In this document: piece by piece, positions 16,967 through 26,799 of the stretch
Layout: each line of letters begins with the position of its first letter
How positions within the stretch are numbered: the stretch's first letter is position 1
NCBI RefSeq assembly: GCF_003610775.1
Contig: NZ_RAQO01000004.1
Span: 993,755 to 1,057,754, forward strand
From: Alginatibacterium sediminis
Lineage (GTDB): Bacteria; Pseudomonadota; Gammaproteobacteria; Enterobacterales; Celerinatantimonadaceae
DNA length: 64,000 nucleotides
Reading direction: 5' to 3'
Position numbers and translations under genes: made by a program
Notes under the pieces: generated by a model
What the model was told of the DNA's origin: nothing
The model's database searches: none
Seen by the model: the letters and a program-made list of their open reading frames with translations, nothing else

Positions 16967-17425
16967 ATGCGCTTGATACACGCCTCTCTAGAGCATTTAC
17001 CTGAGCTTAAACCCTTAGTTCAGGCCTTCCACCATTTTGAGTCAATTGTTATCTCTGACGATATATTAGAGAAGGTGTTACAGCAGCTGTTAGATAACAC
17101 GCAAGAGCACGGTGACGTATGGTTAGTTGAATACGAACAGCAGTTTGTTGGCTATATGGCTGTTTGCTATAGTTATTCAATAGAATTTGGCGGAAAGTGC
17201 GGATTTATAGACGAGTTTTATATTAACGAAAAAGCCAGAGGTAAGGGCTTAGGCAGTAGTGTACTTACCATGATACGTCAACAGGTTAAGCTTGCACCAC
17301 TTAAGCGCTTGATGTTAGAAGTTGATAAAAACAATATGCGCGCCAAAAACACTTACATTAAAGCAGGTTTTCGTTCGCGCAATAAATACCAACTGATGCA
17401 TACAGCCCTAATTAAGGACGTTTAG
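16967..17425 (+). CDS. GNAT acetyltransferase
   Basis: The start is placed at 16967 because AAAGGGACA lies just upstream. An earlier in-frame start would add eleven residues. The 152-residue protein has the acetyl-CoA-binding pattern FIDEFYINEKARGKGLGSSVLTMIRQQ and a following LMLEVDKNNMRAKNTYIKAGF. It is a single-domain acetyltransferase with unknown substrate. Its 3' end overlaps the convergent DUF1456 gene by 14 bases. Confidence 0.85.
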   Translation: MRLIHASLEHLPELKPLVQAFHHFESIVISDDILEKVLQQLLDNTQEHGDVWLVEYEQQFVGYMAVCYSYSIEFGGKCGFIDEFYINEKARGKGLGSSVLTMIRQQVKLAPLKRLMLEVDKNNMRAKNTYIKAGFRSRNKYQLMHTALIKDV

Positions 17426-17873
17426 ACAGCCCATTTAAAAAGTTGCGCAGTAATTGGTCCCCGCACTCAACATAGTTACGATGTGTTGATTTTCGGAACA
17501 AAGCGCTAAGCTCTGAACGCCCTACATTAAAATCAGCCAACTTTAGAGTTGCGATTAGATCGTCTTCTCGCATGTTCAAAGCAATGCGGAGTTTGCGCAA
17601 TATGTCATTATTACTAAGGCGTTCACCAGGCTTCAAACCTTGACGTTCTTTACCTTCTTGTTTGCCTCGCATCTTGATAATTAAACCATCAAGGAAAAGC
17701 TCCAGTACGGCGTCACGACAAGGAAGAAAGCCCTCTTCTCCCTCTTTAAGCATGATCGACAACATATAGCTTTTCTCAATCTCATAATCCGACAATGCGA
17801 ATATCTCGATCATCTGAGCATCATTAAGATTTAAGGCATAGCGTAGTCGGCGAAGTATATCGTTGTGGATCAT
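17412..17873 (-). CDS. DUF1456 (YehS-like) protein
   Basis: The 153-residue protein consists of two related halves, each starting NDILR(R/K)LR and containing a LNLNDAQMIEIFALSDYEI-like or LNMREDDLIATLKLADFNV-like segment. This internal duplication defines DUF1456/YehS. The start at 17873 gives the family-typical MIHNDILRRLR opening. An upstream extension lacks support. It lies 11 bases after msrA in the same direction, so the two are probably co-transcribed. Function is unknown. Confidence 0.88.
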   Translation of the reverse strand: MIHNDILRRLRYALNLNDAQMIEIFALSDYEIEKSYMLSIMLKEGEEGFLPCRDAVLELFLDGLIIKMRGKQEGKERQGLKPGERLSNNDILRKLRIALNMREDDLIATLKLADFNVGRSELSALFRKSTHRNYVECGDQLLRNFLNGLSKRP

Positions 17874-17884
17874 TAAATTACCTA

Positions 17885-18523
17885 TTAACGGTTTAAAGAT
17901 GGGGGCATACAAATACCCGTTCCCCCAAGACCACAGTAGCCTTCAGGGTTTTTGTGTAAATACTGTTGATGCTCTAACTCAGCAAAATTGAAACCGGTAA
18001 AGGCCTCAATTTCAGTCGTCATTGCACCTTTGTCAGCCTCACTAAGTGCACTTTGGAAAGCGCCAGCAAGTGCCTGAGCTTGTTGTTGTTGCTGTGCATC
18101 GACAAACAATATCATCGAGCGGTATTGCGTCCCCACATCGCCACCTTGGCGCATGCCTTGGGTTGGATCGTGATTTTCAAAAAACAACTCAACTAGTTTT
18201 TCATAGCTGATGACAAGGGGATCAAAAATAACTTTTACAACTTCCGCGTGCCCGGTTTGCGCACTACAAACTTCGGTATAACTTGGGTTTGGAGTAAAAC
18301 CACCGGCATAGCCTACCGCAGTGTGAACCACGCCAGCCTGTTGCCAGAACAAACGTTCCGCTCCCCAAAAGCAGCCCATGCCAAAGTACGCAATGCTCTG
18401 CCCGGTTTGGGCTTGGACATTAACGGCTAAGCCTGAGATAGGGTTAGCTTGGGTTAACTTAAGAGGCTGCTCTCGACCTACTAATGCTTGTTCGCTAGCG
18501 ACCATATTTTGTTTATCCGACAT
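17885..18523 (-). CDS. msrA: Peptide-methionine (S)-S-oxide reductase
   Basis: The 212-residue protein carries the MsrA active-site motif [15 protein letters not shown], with catalytic Cys51, plus [16 protein letters not shown] and the conserved YRSMILF and [14 protein letters not shown] segments. It repairs oxidised methionine in cytosolic proteins. The N-terminal extension of about 45 residues is like that of E. coli MsrA. No signal peptide is seen. Confidence 0.95.
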   Translation of the reverse strand: MSDKQNMVASEQALVGREQPLKLTQANPISGLAVNVQAQTGQSIAYFGMGCFWGAERLFWQQAGVVHTAVGYAGGFTPNPSYTEVCSAQTGHAEVVKVIFDPLVISYEKLVELFFENHDPTQGMRQGGDVGTQYRSMILFVDAQQQQQAQALAGAFQSALSEADKGAMTTEIEAFTGFNFAELEHQQYLHKNPEGYCGLGGTGICMPPSLNR

Positions 18524-18586
18524 TTTCTATCCTTAAAAACAGCAGCAAAATTCAATCATCACAAGCTACCGATATCCAATACTAAT

Positions 18587-20251
18587 TTACTCGACGACTT
18601 TCGCCCAACTGTCTCTCAATCCAACAGTACGGTTAAACACTAAAGCGTCGGATGTTGAATCTTTATTGTCCGCACAAAAATAACCTTGGCGCTCAAATTG
18701 GTAAGCAAGACCTGCTGGTGCCTCTAGCAGTGCAGGTTCAACAAAACCTTGAAGACTAGTTAACGAGTCCGGATTTATGGTTGAGAGGAAGTCGTCCTGG
18801 GCAAGTGGATTGGCAACGCTAAATAAACGGTCATAAAGTCTAAACGTTGCGGGTAAAGCTTGAGCAACACTAACCCAATGAATAACGCCTTTTGGCTTCG
18901 CCACAAGCTCTGAGTTTTGCCCTAAACTATCGTGCGCATAATTACAATATACACAGCTGATATTGCCCTGCTCGTCTTTATCAACACGAGTCGCCTCGAT
19001 TATGTAAGCATTACGTAATCGAACCGTTTTACCGATCACTAAACGTTTGTATTTTTTATTAGCTTCTTCTCGGAAATCTTCACGTTCGATGTAAATTTCA
19101 CGCGAGAATGGCAATTGACGCGTCCCCATGTCTTCACTTGGATGCAAAGGTGCGTCAATCATTTGAAGCTGTTCTTCTGGGTAGTTCTCAATCACAATTT
19201 TTAGTGGATCAAGAACCGCCATTGCACGCGGTGCATTGGTATTTAGATCTTCTCGAATACACGCTTCAAGCATCGGGAATTCAACCATGTTGTTCATTTT
19301 GGTCACGCCAATGCGTTTACAAAACTCAACTATGGACCCCGGGGTATAACCACGACGGCGCAAACCTGCGATCGTAGGCATACGCGGGTCATCCCAACCC
19401 TCAACGTGATTTTCGACCACTAGTTGATTTAATTTTCGTTTTGACATCACTGTATATTCTAAGTTCAGTCGCGAAAACTCATACTGATAAGGGCGCGATT
19501 CTATCGAAATATTATCTAAAACCCAGTCGTACAAGCGTCGGTTATCTTGGAATTCTAAGGTACAAAGTGAGTGAGTTATTCCTTCGATCGCATCAGAAAT
19601 ACAGTGGGTAAAGTCGTACATTGGATAAATGCACCATTTGTCACCCGTTTGATGGTGGTGTGCAAACTTGACCCGATAAATAATGGGATCGCGCATACAC
19701 ATAAACGAAGAACTCATGTCTATTTTGGCGCGCAGCGAGCACTCCCCCTCTTTAAACTCTCCCGCTCGCATTTTTTCAAATAATGCTCGGTTTTCTTCTG
19801 GGCTGGTGTCACGATAAGGGCTGTTTTTACCCGGCTCATTTAAGCTGCCACGATATTCACGCGCTTCGTCTGGACTTAAGAAACAAACGAAAGCCAAGCC
19901 TTTATCGATAAGCTCCATAGCATATTGAAATAGTTGATCAAAATAGTTAGACGAGTAACAAACATCGCCAGCCCATTCAAAACCAAGCCATTTCACATCA
20001 TTCTGAATTGAATGGACGTAATCAATGTCTTCTTTCTCGGGGTTGGTATCATCAAAACGAAGATTACACTGCCCTTGGTAATCGTTGGCGATACCAAAGT
20101 TTAAGCAAATAGACTTCGCGTGACCAATATGTAGATAGCCATTAGGCTCCGGTGGAAAGCGAGTGTGAACTTCTGTATTTTTTGCTGATGCAAGATCGCC
20201 ATCTATGATGTTGCGAATAAAATTGCTGGGACGATTGTCCGCCTGAGTCAT
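18587..20251 (-). CDS. glnS: Glutaminyl-tRNA synthetase
   Basis: The 554-residue protein has the class I signature in [15 protein letters not shown] and the KMSKS-equivalent VMSKRKL. From the start at 20251 it has exactly the E. coli GlnS length and opens [31 protein letters not shown] precedes this ATG. A longer frame would run into the upstream nagE terminator and is rejected. It charges glutamine to its tRNA in the cytosol. Confidence 0.96.
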   Translation of the reverse strand: MTQADNRPSNFIRNIIDGDLASAKNTEVHTRFPPEPNGYLHIGHAKSICLNFGIANDYQGQCNLRFDDTNPEKEDIDYVHSIQNDVKWLGFEWAGDVCYSSNYFDQLFQYAMELIDKGLAFVCFLSPDEAREYRGSLNEPGKNSPYRDTSPEENRALFEKMRAGEFKEGECSLRAKIDMSSSFMCMRDPIIYRVKFAHHHQTGDKWCIYPMYDFTHCISDAIEGITHSLCTLEFQDNRRLYDWVLDNISIESRPYQYEFSRLNLEYTVMSKRKLNQLVVENHVEGWDDPRMPTIAGLRRRGYTPGSIVEFCKRIGVTKMNNMVEFPMLEACIREDLNTNAPRAMAVLDPLKIVIENYPEEQLQMIDAPLHPSEDMGTRQLPFSREIYIEREDFREEANKKYKRLVIGKTVRLRNAYIIEATRVDKDEQGNISCVYCNYAHDSLGQNSELVAKPKGVIHWVSVAQALPATFRLYDRLFSVANPLAQDDFLSTINPDSLTSLQGFVEPALLEAPAGLAYQFERQGYFCADNKDSTSDALVFNRTVGLRDSWAKVVE

Positions 20252-20333
20252 GCGATTTACCTTTGCCATTACTACGTCACTAGACCGGCTATAATCTCGC
20301 ATCGACTGGGTAGTTACAAGCAAACAAAACGAT

Positions 20334-20362
20334 AAAATAGGCTGAGTTCTCACTCAGCCTAT
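20334..20362 (-). terminator. Rho-independent terminator of nagE
   Basis: On the minus strand ATAGGCTGAG pairs perfectly with CTCAGCCTAT around a six-base loop and is followed by TTTT. It starts about 27 bases after the nagE stop codon. Confidence 0.85.
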
Positions 20363-20389
20363 AATTTGATTACTTTCTGTTTGTTTTGG

Positions 20390-21844
20390 CTACTTATTCA
20401 GCGCCTTAAGTTCACTTGCTACAAACTCAACATGTGGACCAATCACAACTTGTACCGCCGTTTTACTTGGGATAATCACCCCCGGTACATGTTTCTTCAG
20501 ATTAGCACTATCAACTTTATCACTATCTACAACTTCTAGACGAAGACGCGTTGCACAGTTGTCGACGTAGCTTAGGTTGTCTTTACCACCAATTAGCTCT
20601 AAAACTAATGCAGCTGTTTCGGCATGGGTAGCGTTTGACTTAAACTCAGCTTCATCCTCGTCAGCATCTTCACGCCCTGGAGTTTTAAGGTTAAGCGTTA
20701 GAATAAGCGTGCGGAATACAAAGTAGTAAACAGCGAACATTACCAAACCTAGCGGTATCAACATATACCACTGTGTTGCTACTGGGTTGCTAGAAGACAA
20801 CACCATATCAACTAAACCAGCAGAGAATCCAAAACCAGCCATCCACTGCATAGACGCTGCAATGAACACTGAAATACCGGTCAATAGCGCGTGAACTACA
20901 TAAAGCAGCGGTGCTACGAACATAAAGGCAAACTCAAGAGGCTCAGTTACACCGGTAAAGAATGACGCAACGGCAGCGGCGCCCATAATCGAAGCAACTT
21001 TAGCTTTGTTTTCTGGACGAGCCGTGTGATAAAACGCTAGTGCAGCACCAGGTAGTCCAAACATCATAATTGGGAAGAAGCCAGCCATATAACGACCCGT
21101 CTCACCTACAACTGCTGCACCCGAATCAATACCACCTTGACCTAACCAGAAGTTACCAAGGTCATTGATACCAACCATATCGAACCAAAATACTGAGTTT
21201 AGTGCATGATGTAGCCCTACAGGAATTAGTAGTCGGTTAAAGAAGCCGTAGATACCTGCGCCAACGGAGCCCATTTCAGTGATGCTTTCACCAAAGTGGA
21301 TCAGACCGGCGAAGATTGTTGGCCAAACCATCATTAATACAAATGAAACAACGATAGCAGCCGCTGAAGTCACAATAGGGACTAGGCGCTTACCACTAAA
21401 GAATGCAAGCGCTTTATGCAGCTCTACTTGATAGAAGCGATTATAAAGCTCTGCTGCTAATATACCGCTTAGAATACCAACAAACTGGTTACCGATTTTA
21501 GCAAATGCAAGCGTACTGATTTCATCAAGCGTGACTAAACCTATTTGTTCAACCGCGCCAGGAGATAGTAAAGTGGTGATAACTGTGTAAGCAAGAAAAC
21601 CAGCTAAAGCAGCTGCGCCGTCTTTATCGCGAGACATACCATATGCAACACCAATGGCGAACAGAACCGACATATTGTCGATAATTGCAGCACCGGATTT
21701 AATCATAAACGCTGCTAGTGCATTGTTACCGCCCCAGCCGGTTGGATCAATCCAATAACCAATACCCATTAAAATGGCCGCAGCGGGTAATACTGCGACT
21801 GGAACCATTAGCGCCCTGCCGATCTTCTGTAAATAACCAATCAT
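20390..21844 (-). CDS. nagE: PTS N-acetylglucosamine-type EIICB component
   Basis: The 484-residue protein has about ten membrane segments of the glucose-family EIIC domain (residues about 1-380), beginning MIGYLQKIGRALMVPVAVLPAAAILMG. It contains the substrate-region GVTEPLEFAFMF. A C-terminal EIIB domain has the phospho-acceptor cysteine in VDNCATRLRLEVV. There is no fused EIIA, so EIIA must come from elsewhere (a Crr-like protein). Divergence from nagA-nagC indicates GlcNAc as substrate. Regulation is likely through the NagC palindrome in the shared upstream region. Confidence 0.88.
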   Translation of the reverse strand: MIGYLQKIGRALMVPVAVLPAAAILMGIGYWIDPTGWGGNNALAAFMIKSGAAIIDNMSVLFAIGVAYGMSRDKDGAAALAGFLAYTVITTLLSPGAVEQIGLVTLDEISTLAFAKIGNQFVGILSGILAAELYNRFYQVELHKALAFFSGKRLVPIVTSAAAIVVSFVLMMVWPTIFAGLIHFGESITEMGSVGAGIYGFFNRLLIPVGLHHALNSVFWFDMVGINDLGNFWLGQGGIDSGAAVVGETGRYMAGFFPIMMFGLPGAALAFYHTARPENKAKVASIMGAAAVASFFTGVTEPLEFAFMFVAPLLYVVHALLTGISVFIAASMQWMAGFGFSAGLVDMVLSSSNPVATQWYMLIPLGLVMFAVYYFVFRTLILTLNLKTPGREDADEDEAEFKSNATHAETAALVLELIGGKDNLSYVDNCATRLRLEVVDSDKVDSANLKKHVPGVIIPSKTAVQVVIGPHVEFVASELKALNK

Positions 21845-22368
21845 AATAACCTCTATCTTCCTATGTGAAGGTTCTGTCTATCTCGGTGGCACAGATGTCT
21901 ATGACGAACCAAGATACTAAAACGTTACTAAACTTATAGTTGTACAAAATCGAGATATGAGTTGTATGGCTAAGTCCATATCCCTCAATTCTTATTTTTC
22001 AGTCTACTTAACTTTTTTCACTTCGCAAACTTAGATAGCCAAAAACGTGCTAAACATCACAACAATCCCCATATATAGACACTATTCAATACTAAATGTC
22101 GCTACTTATTTTACAAAGAAAATAAACTTGTTATAGTCAAAGCAACTGAAGTGAATTGTTGTTAGCAACTTGGGTTACTTACCCGCCAGGTAGGGCTCCC
22201 AGCTTATTGCTCTCTACGCAAATCATAATTCAGGTCGCAAATGAAGCACTTATGGACAGTGAAAACATGCTAGTATCAATTTTTGTAGTCAGATTCAACG
22301 CAAGGACGATGAGCTGAAAACAAGCAAGTGAGCGCAACACAGGTTGCTAGCTCAAACAGGAGAGACTG
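21845..22368. other. nagE-nagA divergent control region
   Basis: This 524-base region has no gene. It contains an AT-rich palindrome at 22106-22125 suited to a NagC/ROK repressor and presumably both divergent promoters. Confidence 0.55.
22106..22125. promoter_or_regulatory. Candidate NagC operator
   Basis: TTATTTT-N6-AAAATAA is a perfect inverted repeat of seven-base arms. NagC-type operators are AT-rich palindromes with TTATTT/AAATAA arms. It lies between nagE and nagA, and nagC is encoded in the adjacent operon. Confidence 0.6.
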
Positions 22369-23517
22369 ATGAGACCCTATGCCTTAGTAAATGGACTTGT
22401 ATTTGACGAAAAGGCCTTTCATACCGATCTAGCTGTCGTTGTTCGAGGACAACACATCGAGAGAGTCGATAAACGACAAAAGATTGATCCGGGTATGGAG
22501 CGCATCGACGTTCAACGTAAATACATCGTGCCAGGTTTCATTGATTTACAGCTCAACGGCTGTGGCGGCGTCATGCTCAACGGTGATTTCAGTCATCAAA
22601 CACTTGATCATATGCATGCAACGAATCTTAAAAGCGGTACCACCAGCTTTCTTCCAACTTTAATCACCACCAGCGACCAAGAAATGGAACAAGCTGTGGC
22701 TGTCATTAAAGATTACCAGTCCAGCGATCATACCCGCACACTTGGACTGCACCTCGAAGGTCCCTATTTAAGCCTTGAGAAAAAAGGAATTCATAGTGAC
22801 AAATACATTCGCGAGCTTAAACAACAACGACTAGAATTTTTGCTGGAAAATCATACTCATATCTGTAAAGTAACGCTCGCACCCGAGAACGTTAATCCAA
22901 CAATGATAAAGCAACTTTCGGAAGCAGGAATTTTGGTGTCTCTTGGACATACGAATGCTGGTTTTGATGTGGCAAGCACCGCAATCAAAGCAGGTGCCGG
23001 TTTTGCCACGCACCTATTTAATGCCATGAGCATGATGTCTGGCCGTGAACCTGGTGTACTTGGAGCGATTTTTGACAGCGAAACTATCCATGCTGGTATT
23101 ATCGCCGATGGACACCATGTTAATGCGGCCAACATGCGTATCAGCAAAAAGATGCTCGGTGAACGATTGTGCCTGGTAACCGACGCGACTGCAGCAGCCG
23201 GTTCTGATATTAGTAGCTTTGATTTTGTTGGCAAAACGATACAAGTTAAAGATGGAATCTGCTTCGGTGCCGATGGAACGCTTGGCGGATCGGCTATAAC
23301 CATGATGGGAAGCATTAAGCATTGTGTGCAAAAAGTAGGGTTTACGCTTGAAGAGAGCTTACGCATGGCTAGTTTGTACCCAGCGCGCGCCATTAAACAA
23401 AAACAACTAGGTGAAGTTAAAGCCGGCTATAGAGCCAATTTGAACATTATTGATGCGCAACACCGCGTACTTCAATCTATTTCTGACGGGAAGTTAGTAG
23501 ACCACGATGTATCATAA
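22369..23517 (+). CDS. nagA: N-acetylglucosamine-6-phosphate deacetylase
   Basis: The 382-residue amidohydrolase has VPGFIDLQLNGCGG, LGLHLEGPYLSLEKKGIH (metal-binding glutamate), SLGHTNA, THLFNAMSMMSGREPG and LVTDATAAAG (catalytic aspartate), all diagnostic of NagA. It removes the acetyl group from GlcNAc 6-phosphate delivered by NagE. AGGAGAGACTG precedes the ATG. Its 3' end overlaps nagC by 11 bases. The next pathway enzyme, NagB, is not in this window. Confidence 0.95.
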   Translation: MRPYALVNGLVFDEKAFHTDLAVVVRGQHIERVDKRQKIDPGMERIDVQRKYIVPGFIDLQLNGCGGVMLNGDFSHQTLDHMHATNLKSGTTSFLPTLITTSDQEMEQAVAVIKDYQSSDHTRTLGLHLEGPYLSLEKKGIHSDKYIRELKQQRLEFLLENHTHICKVTLAPENVNPTMIKQLSEAGILVSLGHTNAGFDVASTAIKAGAGFATHLFNAMSMMSGREPGVLGAIFDSETIHAGIIADGHHVNAANMRISKKMLGERLCLVTDATAAAGSDISSFDFVGKTIQVKDGICFGADGTLGGSAITMMGSIKHCVQKVGFTLEESLRMASLYPARAIKQKQLGEVKAGYRANLNIIDAQHRVLQSISDGKLVDHDVS

Positions 23518-24715
23518 GCAGATAGTTAACGTTGATCGAGTTAAGCAAGTCAATACAGCCGCAATTTATCGGCTGATTGACCTACAGGGACCAATATCAC
23601 GTATTCAGTTATCCGAGCAAAGCCAGCTTGCACCTGCCTCGGTGACAAAAATTACGCGCCAGCTCTTGGCTTCTGGATTAATCCAAGAGGTTGCACAACA
23701 AGCTTCAACTGGTGGACGACGCGCAATTTCCTTAATGACTCTGCAACGGCCTTATCAGTTTATTTCAGCGCGCTTAGGGCGCGGTGTTCTGGATATCTCT
23801 TTATACGATTTAAGCGGCTCTCAACAAGCACATCAACAATTATCGGTTCAATCAAAAGACCCCAATGAAGTCACAGAACAGATCATTGAAGATATAGATG
23901 CCTTTATTGAACAATACCACGATAATCAGCCCTTAATTGCAGTGACCTTAACCTTGTCGGGTTTAGTTGCAACAGCCAGTGGTACGGTCGTCTACACCCC
24001 GCACTATGAGTTTAGAGATTTTGCTTTGGGCTCTAAACTTGAAGAGCACTACAAATTGCCTATATTTTTAGGTAACGATACGCGAGCTATGGCGCTCAGT
24101 GAGCACTATTTTGGTGCTAGTCAAGACTGCCTTGATTCAGCCCTGATTTCGGTTCGAAACGGGACTTCCGCTGGGATTATAATTGGTGGCGAAGTCTTTA
24201 TGCGTCAACATCGTGATGTTGGGGAAATCGGCCATATTCAAATTGACCCCTTGGGTGAGCTTTGTCAATGCGGCAATTTAGGATGCTTAGAAACCGTCGT
24301 CAGCAATAAGGCGATTGAAAACCGAGTTCGCAAAATTATTGAACAAGGTAGCCCATGTAGCCTTAGCGCTGCACAAGTAAATATTAATGCGATATGCCAC
24401 GCAGCCAACATGGGCGATCAAGTTTGCAAACAAGTTTTGCAGCATTGTGGACAAACTCTCGGACGCGCGATCGCGATCGTCATTAACTTGTTTAACCCAG
24501 AGAAAGTTTTAATTTCTGGGGAAATTATGCAAGCCAACGATATCGTCATAAGCGGCGTACAACAATCGGTGTCCCACCAAGCTCTGGCAGCTTTTGAGCG
24601 CGATACCACCATACAAGCAGCTCAATTTCAGCAAAACCCAACCATGGGCGGCCTAGCGCTAGTCAAGCGTGCCTTGCATGATGGCTCTTTGCTACTTCAA
24701 CTGTTAGACAGCTAA
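23507..24715 (+). CDS. nagC: NagC-type ROK-family repressor
   Basis: The 402-residue protein has an N-terminal winged helix (GPISRIQLSEQSQLAPASVTKITRQLL, about residues 28-54) and a ROK domain with the zinc-binding CQCGNLGCLE motif. A glucokinase-like fold includes GEIGHIQIDP. It overlaps nagA by 11 bases, as in other nagA-nagC operons. It likely senses GlcNAc 6-phosphate and represses nagE and nagA through the AT-rich palindrome. Mlc is the closest alternative, but the operon context favours NagC. Confidence 0.88.
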   Translation: MYHKQIVNVDRVKQVNTAAIYRLIDLQGPISRIQLSEQSQLAPASVTKITRQLLASGLIQEVAQQASTGGRRAISLMTLQRPYQFISARLGRGVLDISLYDLSGSQQAHQQLSVQSKDPNEVTEQIIEDIDAFIEQYHDNQPLIAVTLTLSGLVATASGTVVYTPHYEFRDFALGSKLEEHYKLPIFLGNDTRAMALSEHYFGASQDCLDSALISVRNGTSAGIIIGGEVFMRQHRDVGEIGHIQIDPLGELCQCGNLGCLETVVSNKAIENRVRKIIEQGSPCSLSAAQVNINAICHAANMGDQVCKQVLQHCGQTLGRAIAIVINLFNPEKVLISGEIMQANDIVISGVQQSVSHQALAAFERDTTIQAAQFQQNPTMGGLALVKRALHDGSLLLQLLDS

Positions 24716-25042
24716 CCAGCTATCGACTAAGGTTTGGACCTGCTGTAACGCAAGCTCTAGCTCTACCGCTTTTAGATGCTGCTCTATAGTTGGAGCCGGA
24801 GAAAACTTAGCTTCGGTGTCTGTGAAGTACAACTCACCCAGGTCAAATTTACGATACTGCTGGGCTTCCCCATCTTGCATTGCAATAAAACTTAAGGGCG
24901 TGATTGCCTGAGCAATCGTGTCAATGCGTAACCACTGAAATCGTTGCGACTTATCCGAGGCTTCAGGTAAGCCAAGGTGTTCAAGTTCAACAATCATCAA
25001 TTCTGAGTTTTTAAACGCGTACAATAATTTCCATGCAGACAT
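24704..25042 (-). CDS. Hypothetical protein
   Basis: The frame is 112 residues from the ATG at 25042, preceded by AAGGAGTCAAACTCT. A longer frame lacks a ribosome site. The protein is soluble with no signal peptide. It has a predicted beta-rich N-terminus and a C-terminal amphipathic helix. The 3' end overlaps nagC by 12 bases in the convergent direction. I do not recognise the family. Confidence 0.6.
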   Translation of the reverse strand: MSAWKLLYAFKNSELMIVELEHLGLPEASDKSQRFQWLRIDTIAQAITPLSFIAMQDGEAQQYRKFDLGELYFTDTEAKFSPAPTIEQHLKAVELELALQQVQTLVDSWLAV

Positions 25043-25091
25043 AGAGTTTGACTCCTTCCAACAAAACAATAGCCACCTTATACAAGGTAAC

Positions 25092-25757
25092 TCAACGCGT
25101 TACCATGTTTTGATTCTTTTGAGCTTTCTCAGCATCATTTTTAAAACCAGACTCAGGCTTCAACAATCCTTGAATAAAAGCTGGCCGCTTAGCTAACTCT
25201 TCGATCCAGCGCTGTAAATGGTCAAGTCCTTCAAGTGAGATACCACTCCATTCGTACTTACTTACCCAGGGCCAGGTTGCAATATCAGCTATCGAAAAAT
25301 CACCAGCGATGTATGGGTGTTTACCAAGTTGGGTGTTTAGTACTTCATACAAACGACGCCCCTCGCTTTGATAGCGTTGGATAGCAGCTGGAATTTTTTC
25401 TGGGAAATAGCGATAGAAAACATGTGCCTGTCCAACCATTGGCCCAACCCCGCCCATTTGAAACATAAGCCACTGCAACACTTGCGAGCGCTGCTTTGGC
25501 TCTGTTGGCAAAAACAAGCCGGACTTTTCAGCAAGATAAATAAGTATTGCGCCGGACTCAAATACGCAAAAATCATCGTTGCTGCGATCGATAATCGCTG
25601 GTATTCGGCCATTTGGATTGATGGTTAAAAACCATTCTTGCTTTTGCTCATTGCTGGTCAAATCGATAGCTTTGAGTTGATAATTGAGGCCCATTTCTTC
25701 AAGAGCAATAGACACCTTGTAGCCATTTGGAGTCGCTGCGCTAAACAAATCTATCAT
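25092..25757 (-). CDS. Glutathione S-transferase family protein
   Basis: The 221-residue protein begins [26 protein letters not shown] and contains [11 protein letters not shown] (the cis-proline loop) and [14 protein letters not shown], the usual thioredoxin-like GST N-terminal domain. A helical C-terminal domain holds [10 protein letters not shown]. This arrangement resembles the YghU/YfcG-like GST class with disulfide-bond reductase activity. ATG at 25757 has AGGTG at proper spacing. It ends 18 bases before the LysR start region, transcribed in the same direction. Confidence 0.88.
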   Translation of the reverse strand: MIDLFSAATPNGYKVSIALEEMGLNYQLKAIDLTSNEQKQEWFLTINPNGRIPAIIDRSNDDFCVFESGAILIYLAEKSGLFLPTEPKQRSQVLQWLMFQMGGVGPMVGQAHVFYRYFPEKIPAAIQRYQSEGRRLYEVLNTQLGKHPYIAGDFSIADIATWPWVSKYEWSGISLEGLDHLQRWIEELAKRPAFIQGLLKPESGFKNDAEKAQKNQNMVTR

Positions 25758-25775
25758 GCTAAACACCTATAGAAA

Positions 25776-26675
25776 TTAGTTAAGTATTCTGTTCTCTTCG
25801 ATTTTGCTCGCAAAAAACTCTTTAACAAACCCAGTAAACACTTTAATTTTTGCCGACGGGTATATTAACTGCGGCTGCAACATATAAACGCTTGGGCCAG
25901 GCAACACTTCATGATTAAGAACTTCTTGTAAGCGGCCTTGTTGGAGTTCGTTGCCTACAAAGTAACGCGCAATACGCAACACCCCTTGTCCGTCTAAGGT
26001 TAGCATTTTCAATTGTGCGTTATCATTGACCATCATCCAAGGCTTGAACTCAACATGACCACTTAACATCGGCCAGCTGCTTTGCTGCAAATTGCTAATG
26101 CATTGATGTTGTTTGAGGTCCGCTGCAGATTTCGGTACGCCACAGCGTTCTAGATATTCAGGGCTAGCCACGAAACAATGGTCGTAATCAAACAAACGTG
26201 TAGCGATTAATGTTTCGGGTGGATTAATCGTTGCCCTAAACGCCAAATCCAATTCGTTTTGATTTAGATTGTAACTCGTTTCACTGCTATCAATACTAAA
26301 CGAAATCAGCGGATATTGAGTTCTAAATTCGCAGCACAATGGCATTAAATAGTGCTGACAAAACATCCGCGGCGCAGTGATGCGTATAGGACCACTAATA
26401 GTGTCTTGCTGATCGCCTAAGTTACGCTCTAAGCTTAGTAAAGAAGCCCTGATTTCAAGACCTTGGCTGAGCGCTTTTCGGCCTTGCTCGGTTAAACGCA
26501 CACTTCTAGTACTGCGGATCAAAAGTGGACAATTAAACTCTAGTTCTAAGCGACGTACTTGTTCGGACAAATATGCTTTACTCACCCCTAACTCTGCAGC
26601 AGCTTTGGTGAAACTTAAGTGCTCAGCGACTGCAATAAAGAGCAGTAAACTTTCCATTTTTTTATGCGATAACAT
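25776..26675 (-). CDS. LysR-family regulator, divergent from an aldo/keto reductase
   Basis: The 299-residue protein has the LysR winged helix (SFTKAAAELGVSKAYLSEQVRRLE, about residues 20-43) and a C-terminal periplasmic-binding-like effector domain. It is divergent from the aldo/keto reductase gene, 124 bases away, and upstream of the GST gene. An ATTGTT-N10-AACAAT palindrome lies in the intergenic region. The regulator at 58161-59078 has the same fold and the same gene arrangement. The effector is unknown. Confidence 0.88.
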   Translation of the reverse strand: MLSHKKMESLLLFIAVAEHLSFTKAAAELGVSKAYLSEQVRRLELEFNCPLLIRSTRSVRLTEQGRKALSQGLEIRASLLSLERNLGDQQDTISGPIRITAPRMFCQHYLMPLCCEFRTQYPLISFSIDSSETSYNLNQNELDLAFRATINPPETLIATRLFDYDHCFVASPEYLERCGVPKSAADLKQHQCISNLQQSSWPMLSGHVEFKPWMMVNDNAQLKMLTLDGQGVLRIARYFVGNELQQGRLQEVLNHEVLPGPSVYMLQPQLIYPSAKIKVFTGFVKEFFASKIEENRILN

Positions 26676-26703
26676 TGTTCACTACATGCCGAATATAGTT
26701 TTC

Positions 26704-26725
26704 ATTGTTCAGTATAGTAAACAAT
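26704..26725. promoter_or_regulatory. Candidate LysR operator
   Basis: ATTGTT and AACAAT are separated by ten bases, a 22-base interrupted palindrome of LysR-type dimensions. ATTGTTCA recurs 30 bases away at 26674-26681. The same arms and spacing appear at the second LysR/reductase pair. Confidence 0.55.
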
Positions 26726-26799
26726 GTTTTCATCAAACCCCAATATTATTGACTAGGGAAACTGATAGAATTCATTATCAGTATTATTTAGGAATACGC

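Noticed and set aside
20252-20353. N-terminal extension of glnS
   Set aside because: The extra residues have no counterpart in GlnS and would overlap the nagE terminator; the ATG at 20251 has a good ribosome site and gives the family length.
22857-23393. Minus-strand frame of 178 residues opposite nagA
   Set aside because: NagA on the plus strand is certain from its motifs; this antisense frame has no recognisable domain.
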